A stretch of 64,000 bases of DNA, taken from NCBI RefSeq assembly GCF_964186585.1, contig NZ_OZ075067.1, positions 2,294,001-2,358,000 of the forward strand. The letters run 5' to 3'. Below, one piece after another: positions 30,370-40,485 of the stretch; within the stretch, counting starts at the first letter, position 1; every line of letters begins with the position of its first letter. The notes beneath the pieces were generated by a model that did no database searches, was not told the origin of the DNA, and worked only from the letters and a program-made list of their open reading frames with translations. Origin of the DNA: Microbacterium sp. MM2322. GTDB taxonomy: Bacteria; Actinomycetota; Actinomycetes; Actinomycetales; Microbacteriaceae. The position numbers were made by a program, and so were the translations under genes.

Positions 30370-30927
30370 ATGCAACCGGTGACCCTGCGGACGGAGCGGC
30401 TCGAGTTGTCGGTGCCGACAACGGCCGACGTCGACGCGATCACGGCCGCGGCGCAGGATCCTGAGGTGCCGCGGTGGACCACACTCCCCTCGCCGTACGA
30501 GCGGACCCACGCCGAGGACTTCATCGACAAAGCTGCGACGTGGTGGGACGAGGAGAGCGAGCTCACCTGGGGCGTCCGCCGCGAGGGCCGTTGGATCGGC
30601 ATGATCGGCCTGCACCGGGTCGAGAAGCAGGGCGCCGCCGAGATCGGATTCTGGCTGGATGCCGCCGCCCGAGGCCACGGCTTCCTCACCGAAGCGGCGG
30701 CGGCGGTCGTGGACTTCGGGTTCGCCGAGCCGCTGTCGCTGAGGCGGATCGAGTGGCGGGCGATCGTCGGCAACCAGGCGTCGGCTCGCGTCGCGCAGAA
30801 GCTCGGCTTCCGCTTCGAAGGCACTCTGCGCCAGGGCCTCTCCGGTCCGCGCGGCCGGGACGACGGCTGGATCGCCGCCGTGCTCGCGACCGACGACCGC
30901 ACGCCGCACCCCTGGCCGGTCCTCTGA
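30370..30927 (+). CDS. GNAT family N-acetyltransferase
   Basis: 185 residues. Opens with LRTERLELSVPTTADVDAI, the RimJ/RimL pattern, continues with AEIGFWLDAAARGHGFLTEAA (acetyl-CoA loop region) and ends with NQASARVAQKLGFRFEGTLRQ, the family's N-x-x-S-x-x-x-x-x-x-x-G-F signature. Transfers acetyl from acetyl-CoA to an unknown amine acceptor. Stands alone downstream of the family B repeats. A relative is at 2230-2805. Confidence 0.85.
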   Translation: MQPVTLRTERLELSVPTTADVDAITAAAQDPEVPRWTTLPSPYERTHAEDFIDKAATWWDEESELTWGVRREGRWIGMIGLHRVEKQGAAEIGFWLDAAARGHGFLTEAAAAVVDFGFAEPLSLRRIEWRAIVGNQASARVAQKLGFRFEGTLRQGLSGPRGRDDGWIAAVLATDDRTPHPWPVL

Positions 30928-30970
30928 CAACCCCCTGACCCGCGTCCTCCGCCGATGGCAGGATGACCCC

Positions 30971-31834
30971 ATGCCTGAGATGCCCGAGGTACAGGGACTG
31001 GTCGACTTCCTTCGCGAGCGCGCGACCGGACTGACCGTCACGAAGGTGTCGGTTGCGAACATCGCCGCACTCAAGACGTACGACCCGCCGATCGACGCCA
31101 TCACCGGCGCACAGGTCACCGGCGCGTCCCGCCACGGCAAGTTCATCGACCTCGAAACGGATGCCGGCGCCCACCTGATCTTCCATCTCGCCAAGGCGGG
31201 CTGGCTCCGCTGGTACGACCAGCTGCCCTCGACGGTCATCCGCCCCGGCAAGACGCCGATCGCCCTCCGCGTCGGATTCGACGACGGATCGGGGTTCGAC
31301 CTCACCGAGGCCGGCACGAAGAAGTCGCTCGCGTACTACGCCGCCCGCTCCCCCGCCTACGTCCCCGGGATCGCGCGCCTGGGTCCCGACCCGCTCGACG
31401 CGTCCTTCACCCGCGACACGCTCGCCGGACTCCTCACCGGCCGCCGTACGCAGATCAAGGGTGTCCTCCGCGATCAGTCGATCGTCGCCGGCATCGGGAA
31501 CGCCTACTCCGACGAGATCCTGCACGCCGCGAAGATGTCGCCCTACGCCTTGGCGGCGACGCTGACGGATGCCGAGATCGATCGGCTCTACGCCGCGACG
31601 CGGCAGACGCTGACGGATGCGGTGGCCGCGGCATCCGGCAAACCGCCTGCTGACCTCAAAGATGCCAAACGTCGCGGCATGGCCGTGCACGGTCGCCGCG
31701 GCGAGATCTGTCCCGTGTGCGGCGACGAGGTGCGCTCGGTCTTCTTCGCCGACAACAGCCTCGAGTACTGCCCGACGTGTCAGACCGGCGGCAAGATCCT
31801 CGCCGACCGGCGCCTGTCGCGTCTGCTGAAGTAG
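30971..31834 (+). CDS. Fpg/Nei family DNA glycosylase/AP lyase
   Basis: 287 residues. The N terminus MPEMPEVQG supplies the catalytic proline and glutamate of the Fpg/Nei family, which fixes the start at the first ATG. SRHGKFIDLE holds the beta-hairpin lysine, QSIVAGIGNAYSDEILHAA is the helix-two-turns-helix, and the C-terminal zinc finger CPVC...YCPTCQTGGK is intact. Excises oxidised bases by base-excision repair. Together with xth four kilobases upstream, a repair role is well supported. Exact lesion preference cannot be read. Confidence 0.93.
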   Translation: MPEMPEVQGLVDFLRERATGLTVTKVSVANIAALKTYDPPIDAITGAQVTGASRHGKFIDLETDAGAHLIFHLAKAGWLRWYDQLPSTVIRPGKTPIALRVGFDDGSGFDLTEAGTKKSLAYYAARSPAYVPGIARLGPDPLDASFTRDTLAGLLTGRRTQIKGVLRDQSIVAGIGNAYSDEILHAAKMSPYALAATLTDAEIDRLYAATRQTLTDAVAAASGKPPADLKDAKRRGMAVHGRRGEICPVCGDEVRSVFFADNSLEYCPTCQTGGKILADRRLSRLLK

Positions 31835-31835
31835 G

Positions 31836-33368
31836 TCAGACGGTGCCGGCGAGGACGCGTGCGTCGTCGTCGACCCAGCCCATCGACTTCTCGACGGCCT
31901 TCGCCCACAGGCGGCAGCGACGGTCGCGTTCGTCCGGGTCCATCTGCGGCTCAAACCGGCGATCTTCCTGCCAGTAGCCGCGGAGGGCGTCCTTGTCGGA
32001 CCACACACCGACGGCGAGACCGGCCGCGTAGGCGGCTCCGAGCGCGGTGGTCTCGACCACCTTCGGGCGGATCACGGGGATCCCGAGGATGTCGGCCTGG
32101 AACTGCATGAGCATGTCGTTGCGCGTCATGCCGCCGTCGACCCGCAGCTCGTCGAGGTCGCGGCCGGTGTCGGAGACGACGGCCGTGATGACGTCGCGCG
32201 TCTGGAACGCGGTGGCCTCGAGGGCCGCCCGCGCGATGTGCGCCTTCGTGACGTACCGGGTGAGACCGACGAGGGCGCCGCGGGCGTCGGGGCGCCAATA
32301 GGGGGCGAAAAGGCCCGAGAAGGCGGGCACGAAGTAGGCACCGCCGTTGTCCTCGACGCTCCGGGCGAGACGTTCGACCTCGGCGGACTCCGAGATGATC
32401 CCGAGGTTGTCGCGCAGCCATTGGACGAGGGAGCCCGTGACGGCGATCGACCCTTCGAGCGCGTAGTGCGCGGGCTCGTCACCGAGGCGGTACGCGACGG
32501 TCGTGATGAGACCGGCCTGCGAGCGGACGAGCTCGGTGCCGGTGCCGACGAGGAGGAAGTTGCCGGTGCCGTAGGTGTTCTTGGACTGTCCGGCGTCGAA
32601 GGCCGCCTGCCCGAAGGTGGCGGCCTGCTGGTCGCCGAGGATGCCGGCGATGCGGATGCCGCGGGCCACCCGCGGCTGCACGACCTCGCCGTACACCTCG
32701 GAGGACGAGCGGATCTCGGGCAGCATCTCGCGCGGGATGTCCCACACCTGCAGCATCTCGTCGGACCAGTCGAGGGTCTTCAGGTCCATCAGCAGGGTGC
32801 GGCTCGCGTTGGTGACGTCGGTGATGTGGATGCCGCCGTCGCTCCCGCCCGTGAGGTTCCAGACGATCCAGGTGTCGGGCGTGCCGAACAGCAGGTCGCC
32901 GGTCTTCGCCGCCTCGCGCGCGCCGTCGACGTTGTCGAGGATCCACGCGATCTTGGATGCCGAGAAGTACGACGCGAGCGGCAGACCGGTGACGTCAGCG
33001 AACGCGTCGACGCCGTGAGCGTCGATGAGCCGGTCGATCGCGGGCTGCGTCCGCGTGTCCTGCCAGACGAGGGCGTTGTGGATGGGGCGGCCGGTGCGGC
33101 GGTCCCACACGATCGCCGTCTCACGCTGATTGGTGACGCCGATCGCGGCGACGTCGGCCGCCGACAGGCCGACCTGGTTGAGGGCGCGAGCGAGCACCCA
33201 CTCCGTGTTCGTCCAGATCTCCACGGGGTCGTGCTCGACCCGCCCGGCGCGCGGGAAGATCTGCTCGTGCTCCCGCTGCGCGGTGGCGATGAGAGCCCCT
33301 TCGCCGTCGAACACGATCGCGCGTGTCGAAGTGGTTCCCTGGTCGATGGCGATCACGTGTTCGGCCAC
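31836..33368 (-). CDS. glpK: Glycerol kinase
   Basis: 510 residues. It phosphorylates glycerol to glycerol-3-phosphate. FGGY-kinase motifs are clear: [52 protein letters not shown] and [23 protein letters not shown] at 33368 is chosen because homology begins immediately and GAGGAG lies 8-13 bases upstream. Located 62 bp downstream of glpD on the same strand, so the pathway kinase and dehydrogenase are probably one transcript. Confidence 0.97.
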   Translation of the reverse strand: MAEHVIAIDQGTTSTRAIVFDGEGALIATAQREHEQIFPRAGRVEHDPVEIWTNTEWVLARALNQVGLSAADVAAIGVTNQRETAIVWDRRTGRPIHNALVWQDTRTQPAIDRLIDAHGVDAFADVTGLPLASYFSASKIAWILDNVDGAREAAKTGDLLFGTPDTWIVWNLTGGSDGGIHITDVTNASRTLLMDLKTLDWSDEMLQVWDIPREMLPEIRSSSEVYGEVVQPRVARGIRIAGILGDQQAATFGQAAFDAGQSKNTYGTGNFLLVGTGTELVRSQAGLITTVAYRLGDEPAHYALEGSIAVTGSLVQWLRDNLGIISESAEVERLARSVEDNGGAYFVPAFSGLFAPYWRPDARGALVGLTRYVTKAHIARAALEATAFQTRDVITAVVSDTGRDLDELRVDGGMTRNDMLMQFQADILGIPVIRPKVVETTALGAAYAAGLAVGVWSDKDALRGYWQEDRRFEPQMDPDERDRRCRLWAKAVEKSMGWVDDDARVLAGTV

Positions 33369-33430
33369 GTCTCGTCTCCTCTTCGAGTGCTCGTCGCCAG
33401 GTCGCGGCGACGGAAGTGCCGGCGTCGGCG

Positions 33431-35128
33431 TCAGACGGCGACGGGATCGGCGGCGTGCACCGCGGCGAGAGCCCGATCGATCTCGGAGCGCCGTGCTGCG
33501 GCATCCCACCCCATCACATCGGCGACGGCGTCTGCCACTTCTTCGACGACCTCGACCGTCGCCTCACCGCGGAAAGCGATGTTGGTGCGGCGGAGGAGGA
33601 TGTCGTCGAGGTGGACGATCGACTCGGTGCGGGCGATGTGGCGGAACTCGCCCGAGGTGAACCGCGGAAGCGACGCGAGCGGGGCGTCGGCGTCGTCCTC
33701 ACGGATCGAAGCCGCGACGGCGAGCGCGTGCGTGCCGTAGCGGTGCAGCATCCGGGTGCCGCGCTCGGGGCCGAAGTCGGACAGGTACTGGTGGACCCAT
33801 TCGTCGCGCTCGGCGTCGGTGCGGGGGAACCCGACGGCGCCGCCGATCGGCAGGCCCTTGGTGGAGCGGACGCGGTCGCGGCCGATCCGTGCTAGGAGCT
33901 CGTCCGTGAGGCGCGCAGCGACGGCGCGGAAGGTCGTCCACTTTCCGCCGACGAGGCTCAGCACGGGGACGCGGTCCGACCCGGGGAGCACGGCCTCTTC
34001 GATCCGGTAGTCGCGGGAGACGAATCCTGCGGCGATGTCGCCGTGGCCGGGGAGAGGACGAACGCCCGAGTAGCGGTGGACGATCTGCGAGCGGTCCACG
34101 GGGATCGTCGGGAAGACGTGACCGATGAGGTCGAGGAAGTAGTCGACCTCCTCCTCGGTGCAGACGGCCGGTTCGGACATGTCGTGCTCGAGGTCGCTCG
34201 TGCCGACCAGGACGCGACCGTTGAGCGGGTAGATGAGGACGATGCGTCCGTCGGAGTGCTCGAAGAAGAGCTCCCGCCCGCCGGTGGCCTGCATCAGCTC
34301 GGGGTGGTCGAGGACGATGTGCGACCCCTTGGTGCCGCCCATGTAGTGGGTGGCGTCACCGAGCGCGCGGTTGGCGAGGTCGGTCCACGGGCCCGCCGCG
34401 TTGAGGACGACGGATGCCGCGAACGGGAACTCCTCACCGGTCACCTCGTCGCGGAGGACGACCTTGCCGTCCTGGACGCCCGCGGCGGAGACGTAGTTCG
34501 CCGCGCGGGCACGGCTGCCGCCGAGGGCGACGCCGTCGCGGACGAGGTCGAGGCCGAGGCGCTCGGGGTCGCGGAGCGAGGCATCCCAGTAGGTGGCCGT
34601 GTACTTCACGTCGGGGTTCAGGTCGGGCAGCGCACGAAGCGACCGGCGGCGACCGTGGAACGTGTGGCGCGGGACCTTGCCGCCGCCCCGGGAGAACGAG
34701 TCGTAGATGATGAGGCCGACCTTGATGAGCAGGGCACCGCGCTCGGTCGAAGCCGTCTTGCGGTGGAGCACCATCCGCAGCGGCGCGGAGAGCAGACCCG
34801 AGAACGTCGAGAAGATCGGCACGGTGGTGCGGAGGGGCCGGACGTAGTGGGCCGCTGTGGTGAGGAGGTCGTTGCGCTCGGTGACGGCTTCGTGGACGAG
34901 GCGGAGTTCGCCGTTCTCGAGGTAGCGGATGCCGCCGTGGATCATGTGGCTCGACGCGGCGGACGCGCCGGAGAGGAAGTCGCTGCGCTCGACGAGGGCC
35001 ACGTCGATTCCTTGCAGAGCCAAATCGCGGAAGGTCGCGACGCCGTTGATGCCGCCGCCGATGATGAGCACGTCAGCCTGGGGCCGCTCGCGCAGCGCCG
35101 TCGTCGTCCGTCGGATCTCGGTGTCCAC
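33431..35128 (-). CDS. glpD: Glycerol-3-phosphate dehydrogenase (aerobic, FAD-dependent)
   Basis: 565 residues. It oxidises glycerol-3-phosphate to dihydroxyacetone phosphate and feeds the quinone pool at the membrane. The FAD fold [21 protein letters not shown] is at the N terminus, then [35 protein letters not shown] and [20 protein letters not shown], all family landmarks. Start GTG at 35128. Its promoter region is shared with a divergent SorC-type regulator. Confidence 0.95.
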   Translation of the reverse strand: MDTEIRRTTTALRERPQADVLIIGGGINGVATFRDLALQGIDVALVERSDFLSGASAASSHMIHGGIRYLENGELRLVHEAVTERNDLLTTAAHYVRPLRTTVPIFSTFSGLLSAPLRMVLHRKTASTERGALLIKVGLIIYDSFSRGGGKVPRHTFHGRRRSLRALPDLNPDVKYTATYWDASLRDPERLGLDLVRDGVALGGSRARAANYVSAAGVQDGKVVLRDEVTGEEFPFAASVVLNAAGPWTDLANRALGDATHYMGGTKGSHIVLDHPELMQATGGRELFFEHSDGRIVLIYPLNGRVLVGTSDLEHDMSEPAVCTEEEVDYFLDLIGHVFPTIPVDRSQIVHRYSGVRPLPGHGDIAAGFVSRDYRIEEAVLPGSDRVPVLSLVGGKWTTFRAVAARLTDELLARIGRDRVRSTKGLPIGGAVGFPRTDAERDEWVHQYLSDFGPERGTRMLHRYGTHALAVAASIREDDADAPLASLPRFTSGEFRHIARTESIVHLDDILLRRTNIAFRGEATVEVVEEVADAVADVMGWDAAARRSEIDRALAAVHAADPVAV

Positions 35129-35233
35129 GTCACACTCCCACTTCTGCCGGGTGTCGACCCGGTCGCCTCAGACCGCCACCGGAGTGGCTGTTGGGACCAA
35201 TGATGACATTCGTGGACGGGATTGCAGTCCGCT

Positions 35234-35247
35234 TGCACATACGTGCA
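35234..35247. promoter_or_regulatory. Candidate operator between glpD and the SorC-type regulator
   Basis: TGCAC-4 bases-GTGCA (35234-35247) is a short perfect inverted repeat, 12 bp before the regulator's GTG and 106 bp upstream of glpD. Position makes it a possible binding site for that regulator; no experimental consensus was used. Confidence 0.4.
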
Positions 35248-35258
35248 CACTGTCCCTC

Positions 35259-36218
35259 GTGGAAGACACACTCGATCCCGACGACATCCGTCGCGCCCTC
35301 ACCGCGGCGCATCTGTACTACGTCCAGGAGCGCACGATGGAAGCCATCGCACGCGAGCTGGGGACCTCGCGCTCAACGGTGTCCCGGCTCCTCTCGCGGG
35401 CGCGGGCGAGCGGGATCGTGGACATCCGCATCCGCTCCCCCTTCGCCGCGCCGCAGCTGCTGGAGCAGAACCTCGCCGACCGGTACGGCATCACCGCGCA
35501 CGTCGTTCCGGTGCCCGACGACGCGAGCGATGTCGAGCGGCTCGAGCGCGTCGCGACCGCCGCAGCTCACCTGCTGGGCGACCTCGTCGTGCCCGACGCC
35601 ACCGTCGGGATCGCGTGGGGGTCCACGACGGCGGCCGTCAGCCGCCGCCTCGTCCCCAAGTCCGTCCACGGGACGACGTTCGTGCAGCTGAACGGATCGG
35701 GGAACACCCGGACGACCGGACTCCTCTACGCCAGCGACATCCTGAGCCGGTTCGCCGTCGCCTACGGCGGGAGCGCACAGCAGTTCCCCGTGCCGGCGTT
35801 CTTCGACGACCCCCGCACGAAGCACGCCATGTGGCGTGAGCGGAGCACCACCCGCATCCTCGACATGCACGCGTCGATGGACCTCGTCGTCTTCAGCGTG
35901 GGCGCGGCGGACTCCCGCGTGCCCAGCCACGTCTACTCCGGCGGCTACCTCGAGCCGGAAGAACTCGCGGCGCTCGACCGCGAAGGCGTCGTCGGCGACG
36001 TCGCGACGGTGTTCTACCGTCTCGACGGCTCGACCCGAGGGATCGAGCTGAACGACCGGGCGACCGGGCCCCGCTTCGATGTGCTCCGCCGCGTGCCGAG
36101 CCGTGTGTGCGTCGTGTCGGGAGTCGACAAGCGCGACAGCCTGCGCGGAGCCCTCGCGGCTCGCCTGGTCACCGAATTGGTCGTCGACGAGGCGACCGCC
36201 CGCTCGCTCGCCGAGTGA
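35259..36218 (+). CDS. SorC/DeoR-type sugar-binding transcriptional regulator
   Basis: About 319 residues, GTG at 35259. The N-terminal HTH (LYYVQERTMEAIARELGTSR, then STVSRLLSRARASGIVDIRI) and the C-terminal sugar-binding domain (VGIAWGSTTAAVSRRL, YGGSAQQFPVPAFF, SVGAADSRVPSHVYSGGYL, CVVSGVDKRDSLRGAL) are those of the SorC family, whose effectors are sugar phosphates. It is divergent from glpD-glpK and so a likely regulator of glycerol use; that link rests on position alone. Confidence 0.9.
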   Translation: MEDTLDPDDIRRALTAAHLYYVQERTMEAIARELGTSRSTVSRLLSRARASGIVDIRIRSPFAAPQLLEQNLADRYGITAHVVPVPDDASDVERLERVATAAAHLLGDLVVPDATVGIAWGSTTAAVSRRLVPKSVHGTTFVQLNGSGNTRTTGLLYASDILSRFAVAYGGSAQQFPVPAFFDDPRTKHAMWRERSTTRILDMHASMDLVVFSVGAADSRVPSHVYSGGYLEPEELAALDREGVVGDVATVFYRLDGSTRGIELNDRATGPRFDVLRRVPSRVCVVSGVDKRDSLRGALAARLVTELVVDEATARSLAE

Positions 36219-36290
36219 CCTGGGATGTCAAGAGATGACAGGGAATGAATCGGGCGCAGGACGGTTGATTACACTTCAAGAGCAAGAAAC

Positions 36291-36428
36291 GTGCTCCGGG
36301 GTCGGTGAGAATCCGAACCGGCGGTGACAGTCCGCGAGCGGGACCCCCGGGTCCTGCTGATCCGGTGGAATTCCGGAACCGACGGTGATGCGACGCAAGT
36401 CGCTAGTCCGGATGGGAGGCAGCACGGA
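36291..36428 (+). promoter_or_regulatory. FMN riboswitch (RFN element)
   Basis: The conserved RFN blocks are in order: GTGCTCCGGGGTCGGTGAGA (36291 on), AACCGGCGGTGACAGTCCGC, a GTGGAATTCCGGAACCGACGG block, and AGTCCGGATGGGAGGCAGCAC closing against the first strand. The aptamer binds FMN and turns down riboflavin synthesis genes. No clear U-tract terminator follows within the 70 bases before ribD, so translational control is the better guess. Confidence 0.95.
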
Positions 36429-36497
36429 CGGATGCGGTGATTCCGCGATGACGTCTGCAGCGCCCGCGCCCCGGAGAACCCCATCGTGAGGATCCGG

Positions 36498-37517
36498 ATG
36501 AGTGTCACCGACGCAGAGCAGAGCGCGCTTCGCCGCGCGTTCGCGCTCGCGCAGCACGGCCCGCGGGGAGTGAACCCCCAAGTCGGCGCCGTCATCCTCT
36601 CCCCCGACGGCGAGGTCCTCGCGGAGGGCTGGCACCACGGTGCCGGCACCCCTCACGCCGAGATCGACGCGCTGTCGAAACTGGACGCGGATGCCGCGCG
36701 CGGAACGACCGCCGTCGTGACCCTCGAGCCGTGCAACCACACGGGCCGCACCGGTCCGTGTGCGGTCGCGCTCATCGAGGCGGGCGTCGCCCGCGTGGTC
36801 TACTCCGCAGCGGACCCCGGCGCGGTGTCGTCGGGAGGCGCCGAGCGGCTCCGCGACGCGGGTGTGGACGTCGAAGGTGGCGTGCACCGCGAGGAGGGCG
36901 AAGAGCTCATCGCGTCATGGCTGACGGTGCAACGCCTCGGACGCCCTCAGGTCACCGTGAAGTGGGCGCAGTCGCTCGACGGGCGGGCCGCGGCATCCGA
37001 CGGCACCAGCCAGTGGATCACCGGATCGGACGCGCGCGCGGACGTCCACCGTCGCCGTTCGCTCGCGGACGCGATCCTCGTCGGAACGGGCACCGTGCTG
37101 GCCGACGACCCCGCACTCACCGCGCGCCGGCAGGACGGCAGTCTCTTCGAGGACCAGCCCCGTCCCGTCGTCGTCGGAACGCGCGCCGTGCCGCAGGAGG
37201 CACGCCTGCGCTCCCACCCGCGACCGTTCATGCAGGACGAGGGCGAGGATCTGCGGGACCTCCTCGACCGCCTCCGCGAACTCGGGGCGCACCGAGTGTT
37301 CCTCGAGGGCGGCCCGACGCTCGCGGCATCCTTCCTGCGACAGGGGCTCGTCGACGAGCTCCTCGTCTACATCGCTCCGACACTGATCGGCGGCGAGCGC
37401 GTCGCCGTCGGCGACATCGGCGTCACGACCATCGCAGAACAGCGGCGACTCGACATCGTCGGTGTCGACAGACTCGGCGACGACATCCTCGTCACCCTGA
37501 CCCCGAAGGAGAGCTGA
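36498..37517 (+). CDS. ribD: Bifunctional pyrimidine deaminase/reductase of riboflavin synthesis
   Basis: About 339 residues. N-terminal deaminase with HAEIDAL and the zinc cysteines in LEPCNHTGRTGPC; C-terminal reductase with VKWAQSLDGRAAASDGTSQW, AILVGTGTVLADDP and HRVFLEGGPTLAASFL. Catalyses the second and third steps from the GTP branch. ATG at 36498 is preferred because TGAGGA lies 6 bases before it; GTG at 36486 is an alternative in the same frame. First gene behind the FMN riboswitch; stop overlaps the ribE ATG by one base. Confidence 0.95.
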   Translation: MSVTDAEQSALRRAFALAQHGPRGVNPQVGAVILSPDGEVLAEGWHHGAGTPHAEIDALSKLDADAARGTTAVVTLEPCNHTGRTGPCAVALIEAGVARVVYSAADPGAVSSGGAERLRDAGVDVEGGVHREEGEELIASWLTVQRLGRPQVTVKWAQSLDGRAAASDGTSQWITGSDARADVHRRRSLADAILVGTGTVLADDPALTARRQDGSLFEDQPRPVVVGTRAVPQEARLRSHPRPFMQDEGEDLRDLLDRLRELGAHRVFLEGGPTLAASFLRQGLVDELLVYIAPTLIGGERVAVGDIGVTTIAEQRRLDIVGVDRLGDDILVTLTPKES

Positions 37518-38164
37518 TGTTCACGGGCATCATCGAAGAGCAGGGCGTCATCACCGCGATCGAGCCGTCCGGCGACGGCGTCCGCCTCGCCGTGCGCGCT
37601 CCCCTCGCGGTCTCCGACGCGGCACGCGGCGACTCGATCTCGATCAGCGGCGTGTGCCTCACCGTCACCGAGCAGACCTCCGAAGGCTTCACCGCCGACG
37701 TCATGAAGCAGACGCTCGACATGTCGACCCTCGGCACCCTCGCCGTCGGCTCGCCGGTCAACGTGGAGCGGGCACTCGCCGCGCACACGCGCCTCGGCGG
37801 TCACATCGTGCAGGGGCACGTCGACGGCACCGGCGAGGTGCTCGAGGTGCGTCCCGGCGAGCAGTGGCGCGTCATCCGTGTCTCGCTACCGGCAGGGCTC
37901 GCCCCCCTCGTCGTCGACAAGGGCTCGATCACGGTGCAGGGCGTCTCGCTCACCGTCTCCGACGTCTCGGACGCCGACACGTCGTCGCACTGGTTCGAGA
38001 TCTCCCTCATCCCCGAAACCCTCGAGGTGACCACCCTCGGCGCGCTGACGCCCGGCGACCCGGTCAACCTCGAAACCGACATCCTGGCGCGGCACGTGCA
38101 GCGCCTGCTCCGATTCGCCTCGCCCGACGGCATCCCGACCACAGAAGAAGGAGGCTCCCGATGA
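37517..38164 (+). CDS. ribE: Riboflavin synthase, alpha subunit
   Basis: 215 residues made of two similar lumazine-binding halves, as expected. MFTGIIEEQG opens the first half, and the substrate motifs SGVCLTV and GGHIVQGHVDGTG recur in part in the second half as VQGVSLTV and LARHVQRLL. Dismutates two 6,7-dimethyl-8-ribityllumazine molecules to give riboflavin. ATG overlaps the ribD stop; stop overlaps ribBA by 4 bp. Confidence 0.95.
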   Translation: MFTGIIEEQGVITAIEPSGDGVRLAVRAPLAVSDAARGDSISISGVCLTVTEQTSEGFTADVMKQTLDMSTLGTLAVGSPVNVERALAAHTRLGGHIVQGHVDGTGEVLEVRPGEQWRVIRVSLPAGLAPLVVDKGSITVQGVSLTVSDVSDADTSSHWFEISLIPETLEVTTLGALTPGDPVNLETDILARHVQRLLRFASPDGIPTTEEGGSR

Positions 38165-39441
38165 GCCTTTCCACCATCCCCGACGCCCTGGCAGCTCTCA
38201 AGGAGGGCCGGCCGATCCTGGTCGCCGACGACGAGAGCCGCGAGAACGAGGGCGACATCATCCTGTCCGCCGAGCTCGCCTCGCCGGAGTGGCTCGCCTG
38301 GACCATCCGCTGGTCCAGCGGTTTCCTCTGCGCGCCGATGTCGGCCGACTGGGCCGACCGGCTCGACCTGCCGCCGATGGTGGAGGTCAACCAGGATGCC
38401 CGGAGCACCGCGTACACGGTCAGCGTCGACGCCGCGGAGGGCGTCACGACCGGCATCAGCGCGTCCGACCGCGCCCGCACGGTGAACGTCCTGGCAGACC
38501 CGAACTCGGTCCCCGCCTCGCTCATCCGTCCGGGTCACGTCCTGCCGCTGCGGGCCGTCGACGGCGGGGTCCGCGAGCGTGCCGGGCACACCGAGGCCGC
38601 CGTCGAGCTCATGCAGCTCGCCGGCCTCCAGCCCGTCGGTGTCATCGGCGAGGTCGTCGCCGATGACGGCAGCATGATGCGGATGCCGGGGCTCCTCGAG
38701 ATGGGCGAGCGGGAAGGCATCCCCGTCATCACGATCGAGCAGCTCATCGCACACCTCAACGCGGCCGACGGCGACAGCGCCGCCGCCCACGCCGACGGCA
38801 TCCCCAAGCGTCGGGTGAGCCTCCGCGCCGAAGCGACCGTGCCGACCTCGCACGGCGAGTTCCGCTTCCTCGCGTACAAGGACCGGATCACCGGCACCGA
38901 CCACATCGCGGTCGTCTCCGGCGACCTCACCGAGGATGCGCCGCTCGTGCGCGTGCACTCCGAGTGCCTGACGGGCGAGGCGTTCGGCTCGCTCAAGTGC
39001 GAGTGCGGTCCGCAGCTCGAGGCTGCGCTCGACGCGATCGAGCAGGACGGCGGCATCGTCATCTACATGCGCGGTCACGAGGGTCGCGGCATCGGCCTCA
39101 TCAACAAGCTGCGCGCGTACAGCCTGCAGGAGCGGGGCCTCGACACCGTCGACGCCAACCTGGCCCTCGGACTTCCCGCCGACGCCCGTGATTACGCGGC
39201 GGCCGCCGGCATCCTGCAGGACCTCGGGGTCGCGCAGATCCGACTGCTGACCAACAACACCGACAAGGTCTCGCAGCTGCGAGCGCTCGGGCTCTCGATC
39301 GTCGATCAGGTCCCCCTGCTCGTCGGAGTCGGCGCCAACAACCACCAGTACCTGGCGACGAAGGCCGACCGTATGGGCCACATCATCGACGCCGACGAGC
39401 TGCGCGAGGCTCTCGCGCACAGTGAGGAGCACAAGGCATGA
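38161..39441 (+). CDS. ribBA: Bifunctional DHBP synthase / GTP cyclohydrolase II
   Basis: 426 residues. N-terminal about 205 residues: DHBP synthase with VADDESRENEGDI and RPGHVLPLRA...RAGHTEAAVELM. C-terminal: GTP cyclohydrolase II with zinc cysteines in HSECLTGEAFGSLKCECG, the catalytic region MRGHEGRGIGL and LLTNNTDK. Supplies both precursors of the pathway. The cyclohydrolase half keeps its residues, so both activities are expected. Overlaps both neighbours by 4 bp. Confidence 0.96.
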   Translation: MSLSTIPDALAALKEGRPILVADDESRENEGDIILSAELASPEWLAWTIRWSSGFLCAPMSADWADRLDLPPMVEVNQDARSTAYTVSVDAAEGVTTGISASDRARTVNVLADPNSVPASLIRPGHVLPLRAVDGGVRERAGHTEAAVELMQLAGLQPVGVIGEVVADDGSMMRMPGLLEMGEREGIPVITIEQLIAHLNAADGDSAAAHADGIPKRRVSLRAEATVPTSHGEFRFLAYKDRITGTDHIAVVSGDLTEDAPLVRVHSECLTGEAFGSLKCECGPQLEAALDAIEQDGGIVIYMRGHEGRGIGLINKLRAYSLQERGLDTVDANLALGLPADARDYAAAAGILQDLGVAQIRLLTNNTDKVSQLRALGLSIVDQVPLLVGVGANNHQYLATKADRMGHIIDADELREALAHSEEHKA

Positions 39442-39911
39442 GCGGACACGGAGCACCCCAGACCGAAGCGGTCGACGCGAACGGGATGTCGGTGGTCGTC
39501 ATCGCCGGCCAATGGCACGACGCCATCAGCAACGGCCTGATCGCCGGCGCCGCACGGGTCCTGGATGCGTCGGGGGCCTCATGGCGACTCGTGCGTGTAC
39601 CCGGCTCGTTCGAGCTCCCCGTCGCGTCGAAGGCGGCGCTCGACGCCGGCGCTGACGCGGTCGTCGCCCTCGGCGTGATCATCCGCGGCGGCACGCCCCA
39701 CTTCGACTTCGTCTCGGCCGCTGCGACCGACGGCCTCACCCGCGTCGCCCTCGACACCGGCAAGCCCGTCGGATTCGGCGTGCTCACCCTCGACGACGAG
39801 CAGCAGGGCCTCGATCGCGCCGGCCTCGAAGGCTCGAAGGAAGACAAGGGCGCAGAAGCAGCGGATGCCGCCATCCGCACCGCGCTCGTCCTCCGCGACC
39901 TCCGCGGCTGA
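39438..39911 (+). CDS. ribH: 6,7-dimethyl-8-ribityllumazine synthase
   Basis: 157 residues. Joins the ribD branch product to DHBP. Family motifs: VVIAGQWHDAISNGLIAGA, VPGSFELPVASKAAL, LGVIIRGGTPHFDFVSAAA (with the catalytic His) and PVGFGVLTLDDEQQ. Normally forms icosahedral or pentameric assemblies. Last gene of the rib operon. Confidence 0.96.
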   Translation: MSGHGAPQTEAVDANGMSVVVIAGQWHDAISNGLIAGAARVLDASGASWRLVRVPGSFELPVASKAALDAGADAVVALGVIIRGGTPHFDFVSAAATDGLTRVALDTGKPVGFGVLTLDDEQQGLDRAGLEGSKEDKGAEAADAAIRTALVLRDLRG

Positions 39912-39962
39912 TCGCGCGACCTCCTGGTGCGCAGGATCTCCACCTTCAGCTAGCCTGAGGGC

Positions 39963-40313
39963 ATGGAGATCCTGCGCAGCATCGTCGTCCTCGTCCACCT
40001 CGTCGGGTTCGCGACGCTCTTCGGCGCCTGGGTGGTCGAACTGGTCGGCCAGCGTCGGGTGACCCGGATCATGCACTGGGGCCTCGGCATCGCCCTCGTC
40101 GCCGGTCTCGCGCTCTCGGCGCCGTGGGGCCTCGACCACGACCTCAACTACGCCAAGATCGGTATCAAGCTGGTCGTCCTCGTGCTCATCGGCGGTCTGC
40201 TCGGCGCCGGCGCGGGACGCCTGCGTAAGTCGGGGTCGGTTCCCGCGGGGATCTTCTGGCCCATCGGCATCCTGACCCTTCTCAACGCGGGGCTCGCCGT
40301 CATCTGGCGCTGA
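39963..40313 (+). CDS. Small four-helix membrane protein, function unknown
   Basis: 116 residues with four predicted hydrophobic helices: IVVLVHLVGFATLFGAWVVE, MHWGLGIALVAGLALSA, IGIKLVVLVLIGGLLGAGAG and GIFWPIGILTLLNAGLAVIW. A histidine in the first helix and the overall pattern resemble small membrane proteins found across Actinobacteria. No known motif. 52 bp after ribH, so possibly read with the rib operon. Confidence 0.7.
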   Translation: MEILRSIVVLVHLVGFATLFGAWVVELVGQRRVTRIMHWGLGIALVAGLALSAPWGLDHDLNYAKIGIKLVVLVLIGGLLGAGAGRLRKSGSVPAGIFWPIGILTLLNAGLAVIWR

Positions 40314-40485
40314 CCGGGACTTCCCGCCGCGATGCGCGGGAGTAGGGTGGAGGTTTGCGCGTCGGCGACTCCGTCGGCGCCTCGGTGATCCCAGTGCTGT
40401 GATGCCCCCGCGACACCCCTGCGAGGTCATCCGCCGCCGACACGTCCCATGAGGACCCACCGCTTCGCTCCGAAGGTCCCCCCGC

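Noticed and set aside
40322..40341. Weak hairpin TCCCGC/GCGGGA after the small membrane protein gene
   Set aside because: Only 6 bp of stem and no T-run; expected by chance in DNA of this GC content.
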